A program made the translations under genes and the position numbers. DNA of 64,000 bases from Arthrobacter sp. StoSoilB5 (GTDB lineage: Bacteria > Actinomycetota > Actinomycetes > Actinomycetales > Micrococcaceae): contig NZ_AP024646.1 in NCBI RefSeq assembly GCF_019977235.1, positions 4,092,001 to 4,156,000 of the forward strand. The letters are read 5' to 3'. This document shows positions 1 to 8,319 of this stretch, piece after piece. The notes under the pieces were generated by a model, which worked only from the letters and a program-made list of their open reading frames with translations, ran no database searches and was not told where the DNA came from. Within the stretch, counting starts at the first letter, position 1. Each line of letters opens with the position of its first letter.

Positions 1-1
1 T

Positions 2-1597
2 GCCGGAACCTACGGCGTTGTGGCTCTGGCCGGCATCGCAGAGATCATCGCCATGCTCGGTGGAAGCTCCTGGGCAGTCAACGACCCCAAGCGTTCCGTG
101 CTCCTGGACGCAGTGGAGAACACCTACGCACCGTTCGTGTGGGACGGCCGGATCATGGACACCATCCGTGGCCGTGCCGTATCCCGGCAGCGCGAGCCCG
201 ACTATGTCAGCGGCTTTGGGCTGATCTCCGCCGTCTTACTGCTGGCACCAGGCTGCGAGGAGCCGTACCGTTCGAGGTTCCTCGCCTTGGCCAAGGGCTG
301 GCTTGAACGCTGCGCGGACCAGAAACTCGTTGGCCATCCAACGCAGAGCCTGGCAAAGTCCCTGTTATCGATGGGCGTCCTGTCCGATTCCTCCGTGGTT
401 TCAGCACCGGCGCCTGTGTATAGCCGGATGTTTGCCGACCAGGATCGGCTGGTGCACCACAGACCACAGTGGGGCTGCACGGTGAACCTGTCCTCCAAGC
501 GCATTGGCCGCTACGAGTGGGGCAACAGCGAGAACAACCTCGGCTGGTATCAGGGCGACGGAATGACTTTTTTGTACACCCGGCAAGATCCTTCCCAGTT
601 CAGCGCTGACTTCTGGCCCACGGTGGATCCCTACGCACTCCCGGGCACCACAGTCAACGACCAAGCACGCGCGAGCGGAGCAGGCGGTGCAGGAACTGGA
701 ATCCCCCGCGCTTTCCAGGCCTTTGCCGGCGGACTCACCGTGGACGGACGTTGGGGCGTCATCGGTATGGACCACCTGAACCACAACAAGTCCCTGTCCG
801 GAAGGAAATCGTGGTTCTTCCTGGATGACGCCGTCATCTGCCTGGGCGCGGGCATCACCGGTACAGGTGGAGCTTCGGTTCAGACCACCATCGAGAACAG
901 GTCCTTCGCCGTGGGGTCCGGTCCGGACTTGCGAACTGATTCCCGGACGCGTCGCCTGGCTGATGGCGATTCCCCCGTAGCCATTAAACGATCAGTTCAC
1001 ATTGAAGGGCATGGCGGCTATGTCCTCTTGGACGCGCCCGGCATCTCAGGAGCAACCGAGGTAGCCGTGATCCGCCGGACGGGCAGCTGGTATGACGTCA
1101 ACTCCGGAGCGGATACCGGCGGCACCACGGATCCCGTCACACGGGAATACGTGACCATCACACACCGCCACGGCGTGGATCCCGCGGATTCCGGCTACGC
1201 ATACATGGTGCTCCCCGCGGCAACCCACGACACCACGTTCTCGCAGTCCGCGAATCCCGATGTAAAGGTCCTGGCAAACTCCTCAGTGTCGCAGATGATC
1301 GAAGTCGCGACGGAAAAGCTGGTCCTGGCCAACTTCTTCGCCGCAGGCAGCAGCGAGGGCTATACGGTCTCCGGGCCCGGCACGCTGGCAGTCCGCCAGG
1401 TTGGGGACCAGCTCGCTGTCTCCGTTGCAGATCCGTCCCGGACACAGTCCAGCGTTCGGGTCACGCTGCCAGGAACCCAGTGGCGCACGCTGGCACAGGC
1501 CGACGACGGCGTGGCCCTTGTCAGCGTCGATCCCCTCGTCATCGAAGTCCAACTCGACGGACATGGCCACCAGAAGAACCTGACGCTGGGCACCTAG
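2..1597 (+). CDS. Polysaccharide lyase family 8 (hyaluronate/chondroitin/xanthan lyase type), 5' truncated by window edge
   Basis: The reading frame is open to the first base, so the N-terminal half lies outside the window; about 531 residues remain. Family 8 lyases cleave uronic-acid-containing polysaccharides by beta-elimination, usually outside the cell. The first visible residues (GTYG, codons from base 5) correspond to the segment carrying the catalytic Tyr in Arthrobacter chondroitin AC lyase; the catalytic Asn and His would lie upstream. Further family signatures are an RGRAVSR segment near base 170, NNLGWYQGDGMTFLY near base 530 and DFWPTVDPYALPGTTVND near base 610, then the C-terminal beta-sandwich domains. 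Substrate cannot be decided here. The gene ends in a nested inverted repeat. Confidence 0.9.
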   Translation, partial: AGTYGVVALAGIAEIIAMLGGSSWAVNDPKRSVLLDAVENTYAPFVWDGRIMDTIRGRAVSRQREPDYVSGFGLISAVLLLAPGCEEPYRSRFLALAKGWLERCADQKLVGHPTQSLAKSLLSMGVLSDSSVVSAPAPVYSRMFADQDRLVHHRPQWGCTVNLSSKRIGRYEWGNSENNLGWYQGDGMTFLYTRQDPSQFSADFWPTVDPYALPGTTVNDQARASGAGGAGTGIPRAFQAFAGGLTVDGRWGVIGMDHLNHNKSLSGRKSWFFLDDAVICLGAGITGTGGASVQTTIENRSFAVGSGPDLRTDSRTRRLADGDSPVAIKRSVHIEGHGGYVLLDAPGISGATEVAVIRRTGSWYDVNSGADTGGTTDPVTREYVTITHRHGVDPADSGYAYMVLPAATHDTTFSQSANPDVKVLANSSVSQMIEVATEKLVLANFFAAGSSEGYTVSGPGTLAVRQVGDQLAVSVADPSRTQSSVRVTLPGTQWRTLAQADDGVALVSVDPLVIEVQLDGHGHQKNLTLGT

Positions 1598-1600
1598 GCG

Positions 1601-1661
1601 GGCTCCGGCGTCGTGCGTTCCCTGGAACGTGCAGCCCCGCGACGCCGACACCGTGGGAGCC
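1601..1661. terminator. Nested inverted repeat after the lyase gene
   Basis: Three nested pairs of arms are visible: GGCTCC with GGGAGCC, GGCGTCG (1607-1613) with CGACGCC (1640-1646), and GCGTTCC (1615-1621) with GGAACGT. It begins 4 bases after the lyase stop codon. No T-run follows, so it would be an actinobacterial hairpin terminator without U-tract. Confidence 0.5.
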
Positions 1662-1730
1662 GTGCGAGTTCGCACGGAAACCTCCCGCGAACTCGGCGGG
1701 TTCCCGCGAACTCAGCCGTTTAACGCAGAT

Positions 1731-1756
1731 GGAGGGCCGGGAAATCCCGGCCCTCC
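1731..1756. terminator. Strong hairpin between convergent lyase and gabT
   Basis: Perfect 11-bp arms GGAGGGCCGGG and CCCGGCCCTCC with loop AAAT. It lies 15 bases beyond the gabT stop, so it probably ends gabT transcription and could act in both directions. No T-run on either strand. Confidence 0.6.
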
Positions 1757-1771
1757 TCCGCGAAACAGACC

Positions 1772-3127
1772 TTACGCGTTGGCCTTGATGGCGGCGGCGA
1801 GAACCTCGAGGCCGTCGAGGAGCAGCTCGTCGCTGATCACGAGCGGCGGAAGCAGGCGGATCACGTTGCCGTAAGTGCCACAGGTCAGGATGATGACACC
1901 TTCCTGGAGGCATGCGGCGGCGACGGCCTTGGTGAGCTCAGCGTTCGGTTCCTTGGAGCCGGGCTGTACGAGTTCAATGGCCAGCATGGCGCCGCGGCCA
2001 CGGATGTCGCCAACCACGGAAACTTCTCCAGCCAGATCGCGGAGCTTGCCCAGGGCGAGCTCTTCGATGTGGCGGGCGCGGCCCTTGAGGTCGTGCTGCT
2101 CCATGGTGTCGATGGCTGCGAGAGCTGCTGCGCAAGCAACCGGGTTGCCACCGTAGGTGCCGCCGAGGCCGCCGGGGTGGACGGCGTCGAGCAGATCGGC
2201 GCGGCCGGTGATGGCGGACAGCGGCAGGCCGCCGGCGATGCCCTTGGCCATGGTGATGATGTCCGGGACAACACCTTCGTGGTCAACGGCGAACCATTCG
2301 CCGGTGCGGCAGAAGCCGGACTGGACCTCATCAGCAATGAAGACGATGCCCTTTTCCTTGGCCCAAGCCGACAGTGCCGGGAGGAAGCCTTCGGCCGGAA
2401 CGATGAAGCCACCCTCACCCTGGATGGGTTCGATGATGATCGCTGCAACCTGGTCGCCACCGATCTGCTTCTCGATCATGGTGATGGCGCGCTTGGCAGC
2501 CTCGGCACCGGTGATCTCCGGGTTCTCTTCACGGAACGGGTAGCTCATGGGCATGCGGTAGACCTCGGGCGCGAACGGGCCGAAGTTGGTCTTGTACGGC
2601 ATGGCCTTGGCAGTGAGCGCCATGGTCAGGTTGGTGCGGCCGTGGTAGGCGTGGTCGAAAGCAACAACAGCGTCGCGGCCGGTAGCCAGGCGTGCAACCT
2701 TGACGGCGTTCTCCACGGCTTCAGCGCCGGAATTGAACAGCACGGTGCGCTTGGCGTGGTCGCCCGGGGTGAGGCGGTTGAGCTGCTCGGCCACTGCGAC
2801 GTAGCCCTCGTACGGGGTGACCATGAAGCAGGTGTGCGTGAAGTGCGCGGCAGCTTCCTGGACGGCGGCGACGACGGCGGGGTCGGACGCGCCGACGCTG
2901 GTCACGGCGATGCCGGAGCCGAGGTCGATGAAGGAGTTGCCGTCGACGTCGCGGATGATGCCGCCGTCGGCGTCTTCGACATAGACAGGTACGCCGGAAG
3001 CGACGCCGGCAGCAACGACGGCGGAGCGACGCTCGGCCAGTGCCTGCGACTTGGGGCCGGGGAAGGCGCCGTTGATGTTGCGCTTCTGCTCGATGCGGTA
3101 CGAGAGTTCGTTCGCGGTAGTGGTCAT
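1772..3127 (-). CDS. gabT: 4-aminobutyrate aminotransferase
   Basis: Class III PLP aminotransferase of 451 residues, the usual length. It moves the amino group of GABA to 2-oxoglutarate, giving succinate semialdehyde and glutamate in the cytoplasm. Seen: the cofactor phosphate-binding FNSGAEAVENA (about 131-141), the PLP-stacking region FDHAYHGRT (157-165), Asp266 in IADEVQSGF, and the PLP lysine K295 in TMAKGIAGGLPLSA. It starts 63 bases downstream of the gamma-aminobutyraldehyde dehydrogenase gene on the same strand, so the two likely form an operon that takes the putrescine breakdown product 4-aminobutyraldehyde to GABA and on to succinate semialdehyde. The final succinate semialdehyde dehydrogenase is not in the window. 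Confidence 0.93.
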   Translation of the reverse strand: MTTTANELSYRIEQKRNINGAFPGPKSQALAERRSAVVAAGVASGVPVYVEDADGGIIRDVDGNSFIDLGSGIAVTSVGASDPAVVAAVQEAAAHFTHTCFMVTPYEGYVAVAEQLNRLTPGDHAKRTVLFNSGAEAVENAVKVARLATGRDAVVAFDHAYHGRTNLTMALTAKAMPYKTNFGPFAPEVYRMPMSYPFREENPEITGAEAAKRAITMIEKQIGGDQVAAIIIEPIQGEGGFIVPAEGFLPALSAWAKEKGIVFIADEVQSGFCRTGEWFAVDHEGVVPDIITMAKGIAGGLPLSAITGRADLLDAVHPGGLGGTYGGNPVACAAALAAIDTMEQHDLKGRARHIEELALGKLRDLAGEVSVVGDIRGRGAMLAIELVQPGSKEPNAELTKAVAAACLQEGVIILTCGTYGNVIRLLPPLVISDELLLDGLEVLAAAIKANA

Positions 3128-3190
3128 GGGGTGATTGCCTTTCTGGGAAGCCAGGTGTGGAGGGTTACGCGACTGCGTTATGCAACTGAG

Positions 3191-4630
3191 TTATGCATCC
3201 AATGCACTCATGACGTGCTTGATGCGCGTGTAGTCCTCCACGCCGTACATGGAGAGGTCCTTGCCGTAGCCGGACTGCTTGAAGCCACCGTGCGGCATCT
3301 CTGCCGTGAGGAGGATGTGGGTGTTGATCCAGACTGCGCCGAAGTCCAGGTCACGGCTCATGCGCATGGCAGTGCCGTGGTCGGTGGTCCAGACGCTGGA
3401 TGCCAGGGCGTATTCGACGTCGTTGGCCAGCTCGAGCGCTTCGGCTTCGGTGCTGAACTTCTGGACCGTAATGACGGGACCGAAGGTTTCCTTCTGGACG
3501 ATGTCGTCGGTCTGCTTGGCGCCGGTGATGATGGTGGGCTCGAAGAAGAAGCCCTTCTCGCCCGCGCGGTGGCCGCCGGTTTCGATCTTGCAGTTCTCCG
3601 GGAGGTGTTCCACCACGGAGGTGACGGCGTTGAAGTGGTTCACGTTGTTGAGCGGGCCGAAGTAGTTGTCTTCGTCGTTCTCGGAACCGGTGTGCAGCGT
3701 CTTGGTGTGCTCAACCATGGCCGCCACCATGTCATCGTGGATCTCGTCCTCGATCAGTACACGGGTGATGGCCGTGCAGTCCTGGCCGGCGTTGAAGAAG
3801 GCGAATTCTGCGATGGCCGCAGCGCTCTTCTTGATGTCGGCGTCCTTGAAGACGATGGCCGGAGCCTTGCCGCCAAGTTCCAGGTGTGCACGCTTGAGGC
3901 CCTTGGCCGCACCGCTGGCAACGGCGATGCCGGCGCGGACGGAACCGGTGATGGACACCAGGCCGGGGACCTTGTGATCCACCATCATGGCGCCGGTTTC
4001 ACCGGTTCCCAGGACAACGTTGAGGACGCCGGCGGGGAAGATTTCCCCGGCGAGGCGTGCCAGCACCAGGGTGGATTCCGGGGTGGTGTCCGACGGCTTG
4101 AGGACAACAGTGTTTCCAGCGGCCAGGGCGGGGCCGATCTTCCAGATGGCCATGAGGAACGGGTAGTTCCACGGCGCGACCTGGGCCACGACACCGATCG
4201 GTTCGCGGCGGACGTAGGAGGTGTGGCCCTCGAAGTACTCGCCTGCGGACTTGCCTTCCATGATGCGTGCAGCACCTGCGAAGAAGCGGAGCTGGTCTGC
4301 GCCGGCGGCAACTTCCTCGGAAGCGATCAGGGAGCGGACCTGGCCGGTGTTGCGGTGCTGGGCTTCAACGAGTTCCTCGCTGTTGGCCTCCACGGCGTCG
4401 GCAAGCTTGAGCAGCATGAGCTGGCGCTGGCCCGGTGTGACGTGCTTCCACGTCTTGAAAGCGTCGCTGGCAGCGGTCATGGCGGCGTCAACATCGGCCT
4501 GCACCGAAATCGGCGACTTGGCAACGATCTCCCCGTTGGTGGGGTTCACGATGTCCAGGAGACCCGTACCTGCCGGCGTAACGAATTCGCCGTTGATGAA
4601 ATTCTGCAAGGTTTGAACCACGGTGTGCAA
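3191..4630 (-). CDS. patD: Gamma-aminobutyraldehyde dehydrogenase (PatD/YdcW-like)
   Basis: NAD-dependent aldehyde dehydrogenase of 479 residues. Catalytic residues are present: Asn155 in VAPWNYP, Glu251 in HLELGGK and the nucleophile Cys285 in NAGQDCTAITR. The FNAGQDCTA signature, the EYFEGHTS segment, and the C-terminal EMPHGGFKQSGYGKDLSMYG resemble E. coli PatD (YdcW) more than succinate semialdehyde dehydrogenases, so 4-aminobutyraldehyde to GABA is the likely reaction, in putrescine catabolism. It sits upstream of gabT and is divergent from a PucR-family regulator across a 136-bp gap, which suggests local control. A betaine-aldehyde or general aminoaldehyde specificity cannot be excluded. 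Confidence 0.85.
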   Translation of the reverse strand: MHTVVQTLQNFINGEFVTPAGTGLLDIVNPTNGEIVAKSPISVQADVDAAMTAASDAFKTWKHVTPGQRQLMLLKLADAVEANSEELVEAQHRNTGQVRSLIASEEVAAGADQLRFFAGAARIMEGKSAGEYFEGHTSYVRREPIGVVAQVAPWNYPFLMAIWKIGPALAAGNTVVLKPSDTTPESTLVLARLAGEIFPAGVLNVVLGTGETGAMMVDHKVPGLVSITGSVRAGIAVASGAAKGLKRAHLELGGKAPAIVFKDADIKKSAAAIAEFAFFNAGQDCTAITRVLIEDEIHDDMVAAMVEHTKTLHTGSENDEDNYFGPLNNVNHFNAVTSVVEHLPENCKIETGGHRAGEKGFFFEPTIITGAKQTDDIVQKETFGPVITVQKFSTEAEALELANDVEYALASSVWTTDHGTAMRMSRDLDFGAVWINTHILLTAEMPHGGFKQSGYGKDLSMYGVEDYTRIKHVMSALDA

Positions 4631-4766
4631 CCCTCTTTCGGTGTGTGGGCGTGGGTTTTAGCTGATCAGAGCCTATGCCAGCAGAGGGGTCCAAGGAATA
4701 GTCAGCTGCACACACACGCACACTCTCCTTAGTGCGCTTGACCAGCGCCGGGTTACGCTTGTAACC

Positions 4767-6209
4767 ATGGCAATGTCCCTCTCTTCGCTCGTCGCTGTCC
4801 CCTCCCTGAAGCTCCGCAAAACAGGTAGCGCAGAAACAACCTGGAACCAGGACATCAGCTGGGTGGCCGTGACGGAGCTGGAAGATCCACAGCGCTTCCT
4901 CAGCGGCGGGGAATTGGTCCTCACCACGGGCCTGCGCCTGAAGAGCGCCGCCGACCAGCGCCGATTCGTCCGGCAGGTCCAGCGCGCGGGTGCGGTGGGC
5001 ATCGGCTTCGGCATCGGCCTTACGCACGAGTCCGTTCCCGAGGCCCTCATCGCCGAAGCCAACCGTTGGGGCCTGCCCCTGGTGGAAGTGCAGTACGAGA
5101 TTCCCTTCATCGCCATCGGAAAACTCGTTGCCGAGTCGCATTCGGCTGACCACTACGCAAACTTGGAACGACTCCTGGCAGGACACCAGATCCTCGCCCG
5201 ATCGCTCCTTACCGGCGGCGGCCTGGGCGAACTCCTCAAGCAATTGGGCAGCATGCTGCGCACTGACGTCGTGCTTACCCAGTTCAGCGCGCAACTTTAC
5301 AACAGCGTTCCCGGGAAACCGGCCCCGACGGCGGATGGCTGGGCTTCGTATCCGATTCCCACCGGCCGTAGGGACGCCTGCACGCTGTGGTTGCGGCAGC
5401 CATTCGTGGACTCCGGGATTGTCAGTTACGCACAGAACCTCATCAGCGTGGAGCTCAACAACATGGTCAAGCAGCGCCAGGCGCAGAGAGCCATGGCCGG
5501 GCAGGTGCTGGACGACGTCATCCACGGCACGCTGGAAACCATAGAGGCTGCCCGCCGTTTGGCAGGCGTTGGAATCAACAGCACCAGGAAGAACGTGGTG
5601 CTCGTGGCGGAGTCCACGGCACACCACAAGCAACTGGTGAATATCTCGCTGCCCCAGGCGTTGGAAGCTGGCGTCAGCGCGGTGGTCGGGAAGGACCTGG
5701 TCACCGTCATCAGCGACGACGGCAGCTCTGCCACAGCCTTGGCCAAGAGCCTGAGCGACCATCTGCAGGAAGCCGGGATCCACGCCGTGATCGGAATCGG
5801 CGGCGCCTATACGAAGCCGAACGGCCTGCGCTGGAGCTACTTTGAAGCGCGCGACGCCGTGGCGCACGGCTTGCCCGTGAACGAACCCGAGCGGCTGAGC
5901 CTGACCTCCCTGTTGCTGGCGAGCGAGGACGTTCCGTTGGCCGACATGGCCAGCGAGTCGCTCACCCCCCTGCGGAAGTTCGACGCCGCGCACGGTGCCG
6001 AACTGGTGACCACGCTGGAGAGCTACCTCAACCACAACGGCTCCGTGGCGGCCGTCGCCGAAGCCCTGACGCTGCACCGCAACACGGTGCGGTACAGGCT
6101 GGCGCAGATTACGGAGCTGACGGGCTACGACCCCTCACAGACGCAGGACCGGGTGCAGCTTTGGCTTGCGCTGGCCGTCCAGCGGCTGGGCTCGCGGAAC
6201 CCCCGGTAA
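4767..6209 (+). CDS. PucR-family transcriptional regulator (probable GABA/putrescine regulator)
   Basis: 480 residues with the PucR layout: an N-terminal PucR ligand domain (about 5-125, with the FLSGGELVLTTG signature), a central GGDEF-like region, and a C-terminal helix-turn-helix (about 410-440) with GSVAAVAEALTLHRNTVRYRL. PucR proteins are cytoplasmic activators or repressors of purine and nitrogen-compound catabolism. Its divergent position next to patD-gabT suggests it controls them and perhaps itself; that is inference. A second PucR-type gene lies at 13.6-15.2 kb but has a different N-terminal domain. Start chosen at the first ATG; ATGGCAATG offers a second, in-frame Met two codons later. 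Confidence 0.88.
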   Translation: MAMSLSSLVAVPSLKLRKTGSAETTWNQDISWVAVTELEDPQRFLSGGELVLTTGLRLKSAADQRRFVRQVQRAGAVGIGFGIGLTHESVPEALIAEANRWGLPLVEVQYEIPFIAIGKLVAESHSADHYANLERLLAGHQILARSLLTGGGLGELLKQLGSMLRTDVVLTQFSAQLYNSVPGKPAPTADGWASYPIPTGRRDACTLWLRQPFVDSGIVSYAQNLISVELNNMVKQRQAQRAMAGQVLDDVIHGTLETIEAARRLAGVGINSTRKNVVLVAESTAHHKQLVNISLPQALEAGVSAVVGKDLVTVISDDGSSATALAKSLSDHLQEAGIHAVIGIGGAYTKPNGLRWSYFEARDAVAHGLPVNEPERLSLTSLLLASEDVPLADMASESLTPLRKFDAAHGAELVTTLESYLNHNGSVAAVAEALTLHRNTVRYRLAQITELTGYDPSQTQDRVQLWLALAVQRLGSRNPR

Positions 6210-6252
6210 GCGCCCAGCCGCCGCGCCACCGGAGAGATTCGCCACAAAGTTC

Positions 6253-6286
6253 TAGACATTAAACGTCAAACGTCTAACCTTTAGAT
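6253..6286 (+). promoter_or_regulatory. Candidate promoter/operator of the MFS-GntR operon
   Basis: TAGACA (6253-6258) and TAACCT (6275-6280) are spaced 16 bp and sit 6 bases before the ATG at 6287, so the transcript would be leaderless; no Shine-Dalgarno is visible. The spacer holds two direct AAACGTC copies (6261-6267 and 6269-6275), and the whole site reads as an imperfect dyad with TAGAC and GTCTA ends. It could be the operator of the GntR protein encoded second in the operon. Confidence 0.45.
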
Positions 6287-7570
6287 ATGGCTGCGACGAC
6301 CCCTTACACCCCGACCACAGGAAACATCCCACAGATTGCCCCCGCCAACGTGGCAACAGCCCAAGCGGTGAAGGCAGTCCCCAAGACGCGCGTCGTGGCC
6401 GTCGTCGGCATCGTTGCAGTGGTCCTCATCGGACTGAACCTGCGCGCCGGAATCACCAGCGCAGCGGCGCTCTTCCACGAGTTGCAGCAGGCGCTGGGCT
6501 ACGGCGCCTTGGTGGCTTCGATCCTGCCCTCGATTCCGCTGCTGTGCTTTGCGGTTGCAGGGATGGGGACCTCGTGGCTGACCCGCCGCGTGGGTGTTGA
6601 GAAGGCCATCGCGATCGCCTTGGCCTTGCTGGCAGGGGGCTTGCTGGTGCGCGGTGTTCCAATGACGGGCGCCCTGCTCGGTGGAACCGTCCTGGCGATG
6701 TCCGGACTTGCCGTGTGCAACGTGGCCATGCCGTCGTTTATCCGCGAACACTATGCGGACCGCACCTCGATGATGACCGGGCTCTACACCTTCACGATGT
6801 CCGGCGGCGCTACGTTCGCAGCGGCCGTGAGCGTTCCCTTGGCCCAGCAGCTCGGTTCGCCGTCGATGGGCCTTGCCGCCTGGGGCATCCTGGGCGTCGC
6901 AGCGCTACTCGGCTTCCTCCCGGTGGTCCTGCACTCGCACCGGAATTCCACCAAGACGGACCGTCCGCGCGTATCCATGTGGCCCCTGCTCCGCACCCGC
7001 CTGGGGATCCTCATCACCGCTATCTTCACCTTCCAGGCTTTCCTCGCCTATGCCGTGATGAGCTGGTTCGCGTACATCCTCACCTCCCAGGGCCTCAGTG
7101 CTTCCGAAAGCGGACTGCAGTTTGGCGTCATGCAGCTGGTCTCCGTAGCCGCCGGCATGATCCTGCTCGCCTTCGGTTCCCGGCCGGGCATGCTGCGGCC
7201 TGCTCTCTACCTCGCGAGCAGCTCCACGCTGGTTGCCATTGCCGCCATGATCTGGTTGCCCACCTCCTTGGCGGTCATTTCGGCGGTGCTCTTCGGCTTT
7301 GGCTTGGGCATCTTCCCGCTGGTCCTGGTGATCATCAGCCGCAGTGGACGCTCGACGGCGGAAACCACCGCGCTCTCCACGATCGCCCAATCGCTGGGAT
7401 ACTTGATTGCGGCAATCGGCCCCTTTGGCATGGGGCTGCTCCACAGCGCTACGGGCGGGTGGGCGCTGCCCCTGAGCTTGCTGTCCATCGTGGCAGTGGC
7501 GCTCATGGTTACCTGCCACATGCTCACGAGCAAGCGCACTGCCACCAAGACCGGACCGAGGAAAGCATGA
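6287..7570 (+). CDS. MFS transporter, CynX/NimT (cyanate permease-like) family
   Basis: 427-residue, 12-helix major facilitator protein. The N-terminal helix VVLIGLNLRAGITSAAALFHEL and the loop after helix 2 (GMGTSWLTRRVGVEKAI) are typical of the CynX/NimT group, which includes cyanate and 2-nitroimidazole transporters. About 40 cytoplasmic residues precede helix 1. The stop codon overlaps the start of the next gene as ATGA, so transporter and GntR regulator are translationally coupled. The substrate is unknown; no cyanase gene is nearby, so cyanate is not supported by context. Its promoter appears leaderless and carries repeated AAACGTC motifs. Confidence 0.85.
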   Translation: MAATTPYTPTTGNIPQIAPANVATAQAVKAVPKTRVVAVVGIVAVVLIGLNLRAGITSAAALFHELQQALGYGALVASILPSIPLLCFAVAGMGTSWLTRRVGVEKAIAIALALLAGGLLVRGVPMTGALLGGTVLAMSGLAVCNVAMPSFIREHYADRTSMMTGLYTFTMSGGATFAAAVSVPLAQQLGSPSMGLAAWGILGVAALLGFLPVVLHSHRNSTKTDRPRVSMWPLLRTRLGILITAIFTFQAFLAYAVMSWFAYILTSQGLSASESGLQFGVMQLVSVAAGMILLAFGSRPGMLRPALYLASSSTLVAIAAMIWLPTSLAVISAVLFGFGLGIFPLVLVIISRSGRSTAETTALSTIAQSLGYLIAAIGPFGMGLLHSATGGWALPLSLLSIVAVALMVTCHMLTSKRTATKTGPRKA

Positions 7571-8247
7571 CCCTTACTCCTTCGCATCGCCCGGCACTTG
7601 CCGAGGAGATCACCGCCAAGCTGCGGGACATGATCAAATCAGGCGAGTGGCCACTCCAGGAGCGCATCCCGGCTGAGCCTGAACTCATGGCGAGCCTTGG
7701 CGTTTCGCGGGGAACCCTCCGCGAGGCCATCAAGGCTTTGGCACACTCGGGCATGCTCGAAGTCCGCCGGGGAGACGGCACGTATGTACGGGCCAACAGT
7801 GAAATGTCCGGTGCGGCCCAGCGCATGTACTTGGAGCACACCCAGGAACACATCGTGGAAGTGCGGCTCGGCCTGGATACCCAGGCGGCCCGCCTTGCCA
7901 CCAAGCACGCAACGGTGGAAGACCTGTCCGAGATGCGGCGCCTGCTGGCCCTGCGCCATGACGCCTGGCAGTCCGAGGACTACCCCACCTGGGCCCGCGC
8001 TGACTGGGAATTCCACGAACGGGTTGCCCTGGCATCCGGAAATCCGCTGCTGCATCAGCTCTACGTCTCGTTTGGCGGGGTCTTCCATAATGACCTCCTC
8101 CGCCAGCAACGCAAGGAGGGCTTCAACGGCATCCCCCGCGAGGGGCACGATGAACTGGTGGATGCTTTGGAAGCCCACGATCCCGACGCCGCCGTCCAGA
8201 GCGTCTACCGGAACCTGGATTTCTGCGCGGACAAAACCCCACACTAA
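7567..8247 (+). CDS. GntR-family (FadR/FCD subgroup) transcriptional regulator
   Basis: 226 residues from the ATG that overlaps the upstream stop codon (ATGA at 7567-7570); longer readings of this frame run inside the transporter gene and are not credible. The N-terminal winged helix (about 10-75) has EPELMASLGVSRGTLREAIKAL and VRRGDGTYV. The C-terminal FCD-type ligand domain (about 90-220) shows the expected acid and histidine metal or ligand residues, for example DWEFHERVALASGNPLL and EGHDELVDAL. Being second in an operon with an MFS transporter, it probably represses that operon in response to the transported compound or a relative. Confidence 0.87.
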   Translation: MTLTPSHRPALAEEITAKLRDMIKSGEWPLQERIPAEPELMASLGVSRGTLREAIKALAHSGMLEVRRGDGTYVRANSEMSGAAQRMYLEHTQEHIVEVRLGLDTQAARLATKHATVEDLSEMRRLLALRHDAWQSEDYPTWARADWEFHERVALASGNPLLHQLYVSFGGVFHNDLLRQQRKEGFNGIPREGHDELVDALEAHDPDAAVQSVYRNLDFCADKTPH

Positions 8248-8319
8248 CCCTTCGCTAGTCCGTTGCCAGCCCGCTTTTCCGTTGTTGCCCAACCACGTAA
8301 CAGCGGCCCGGCAACGTCT

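Noticed and set aside
2069..4732. 887-codon open frame on the plus strand
   Set aside because: Entirely antisense to gabT and patD, both of which have full catalytic motifs; a by-product of high-GC codon use.
4488..6077. 529-codon open frame on the minus strand
   Set aside because: Antisense to the PucR regulator; composition typical of a shadow frame.
8248..8319. Inverted CGTTGCC/GGCAACG pair as terminator after the GntR gene
   Set aside because: Arms are only 7 bp with about 40 bases between them; too weak to call.
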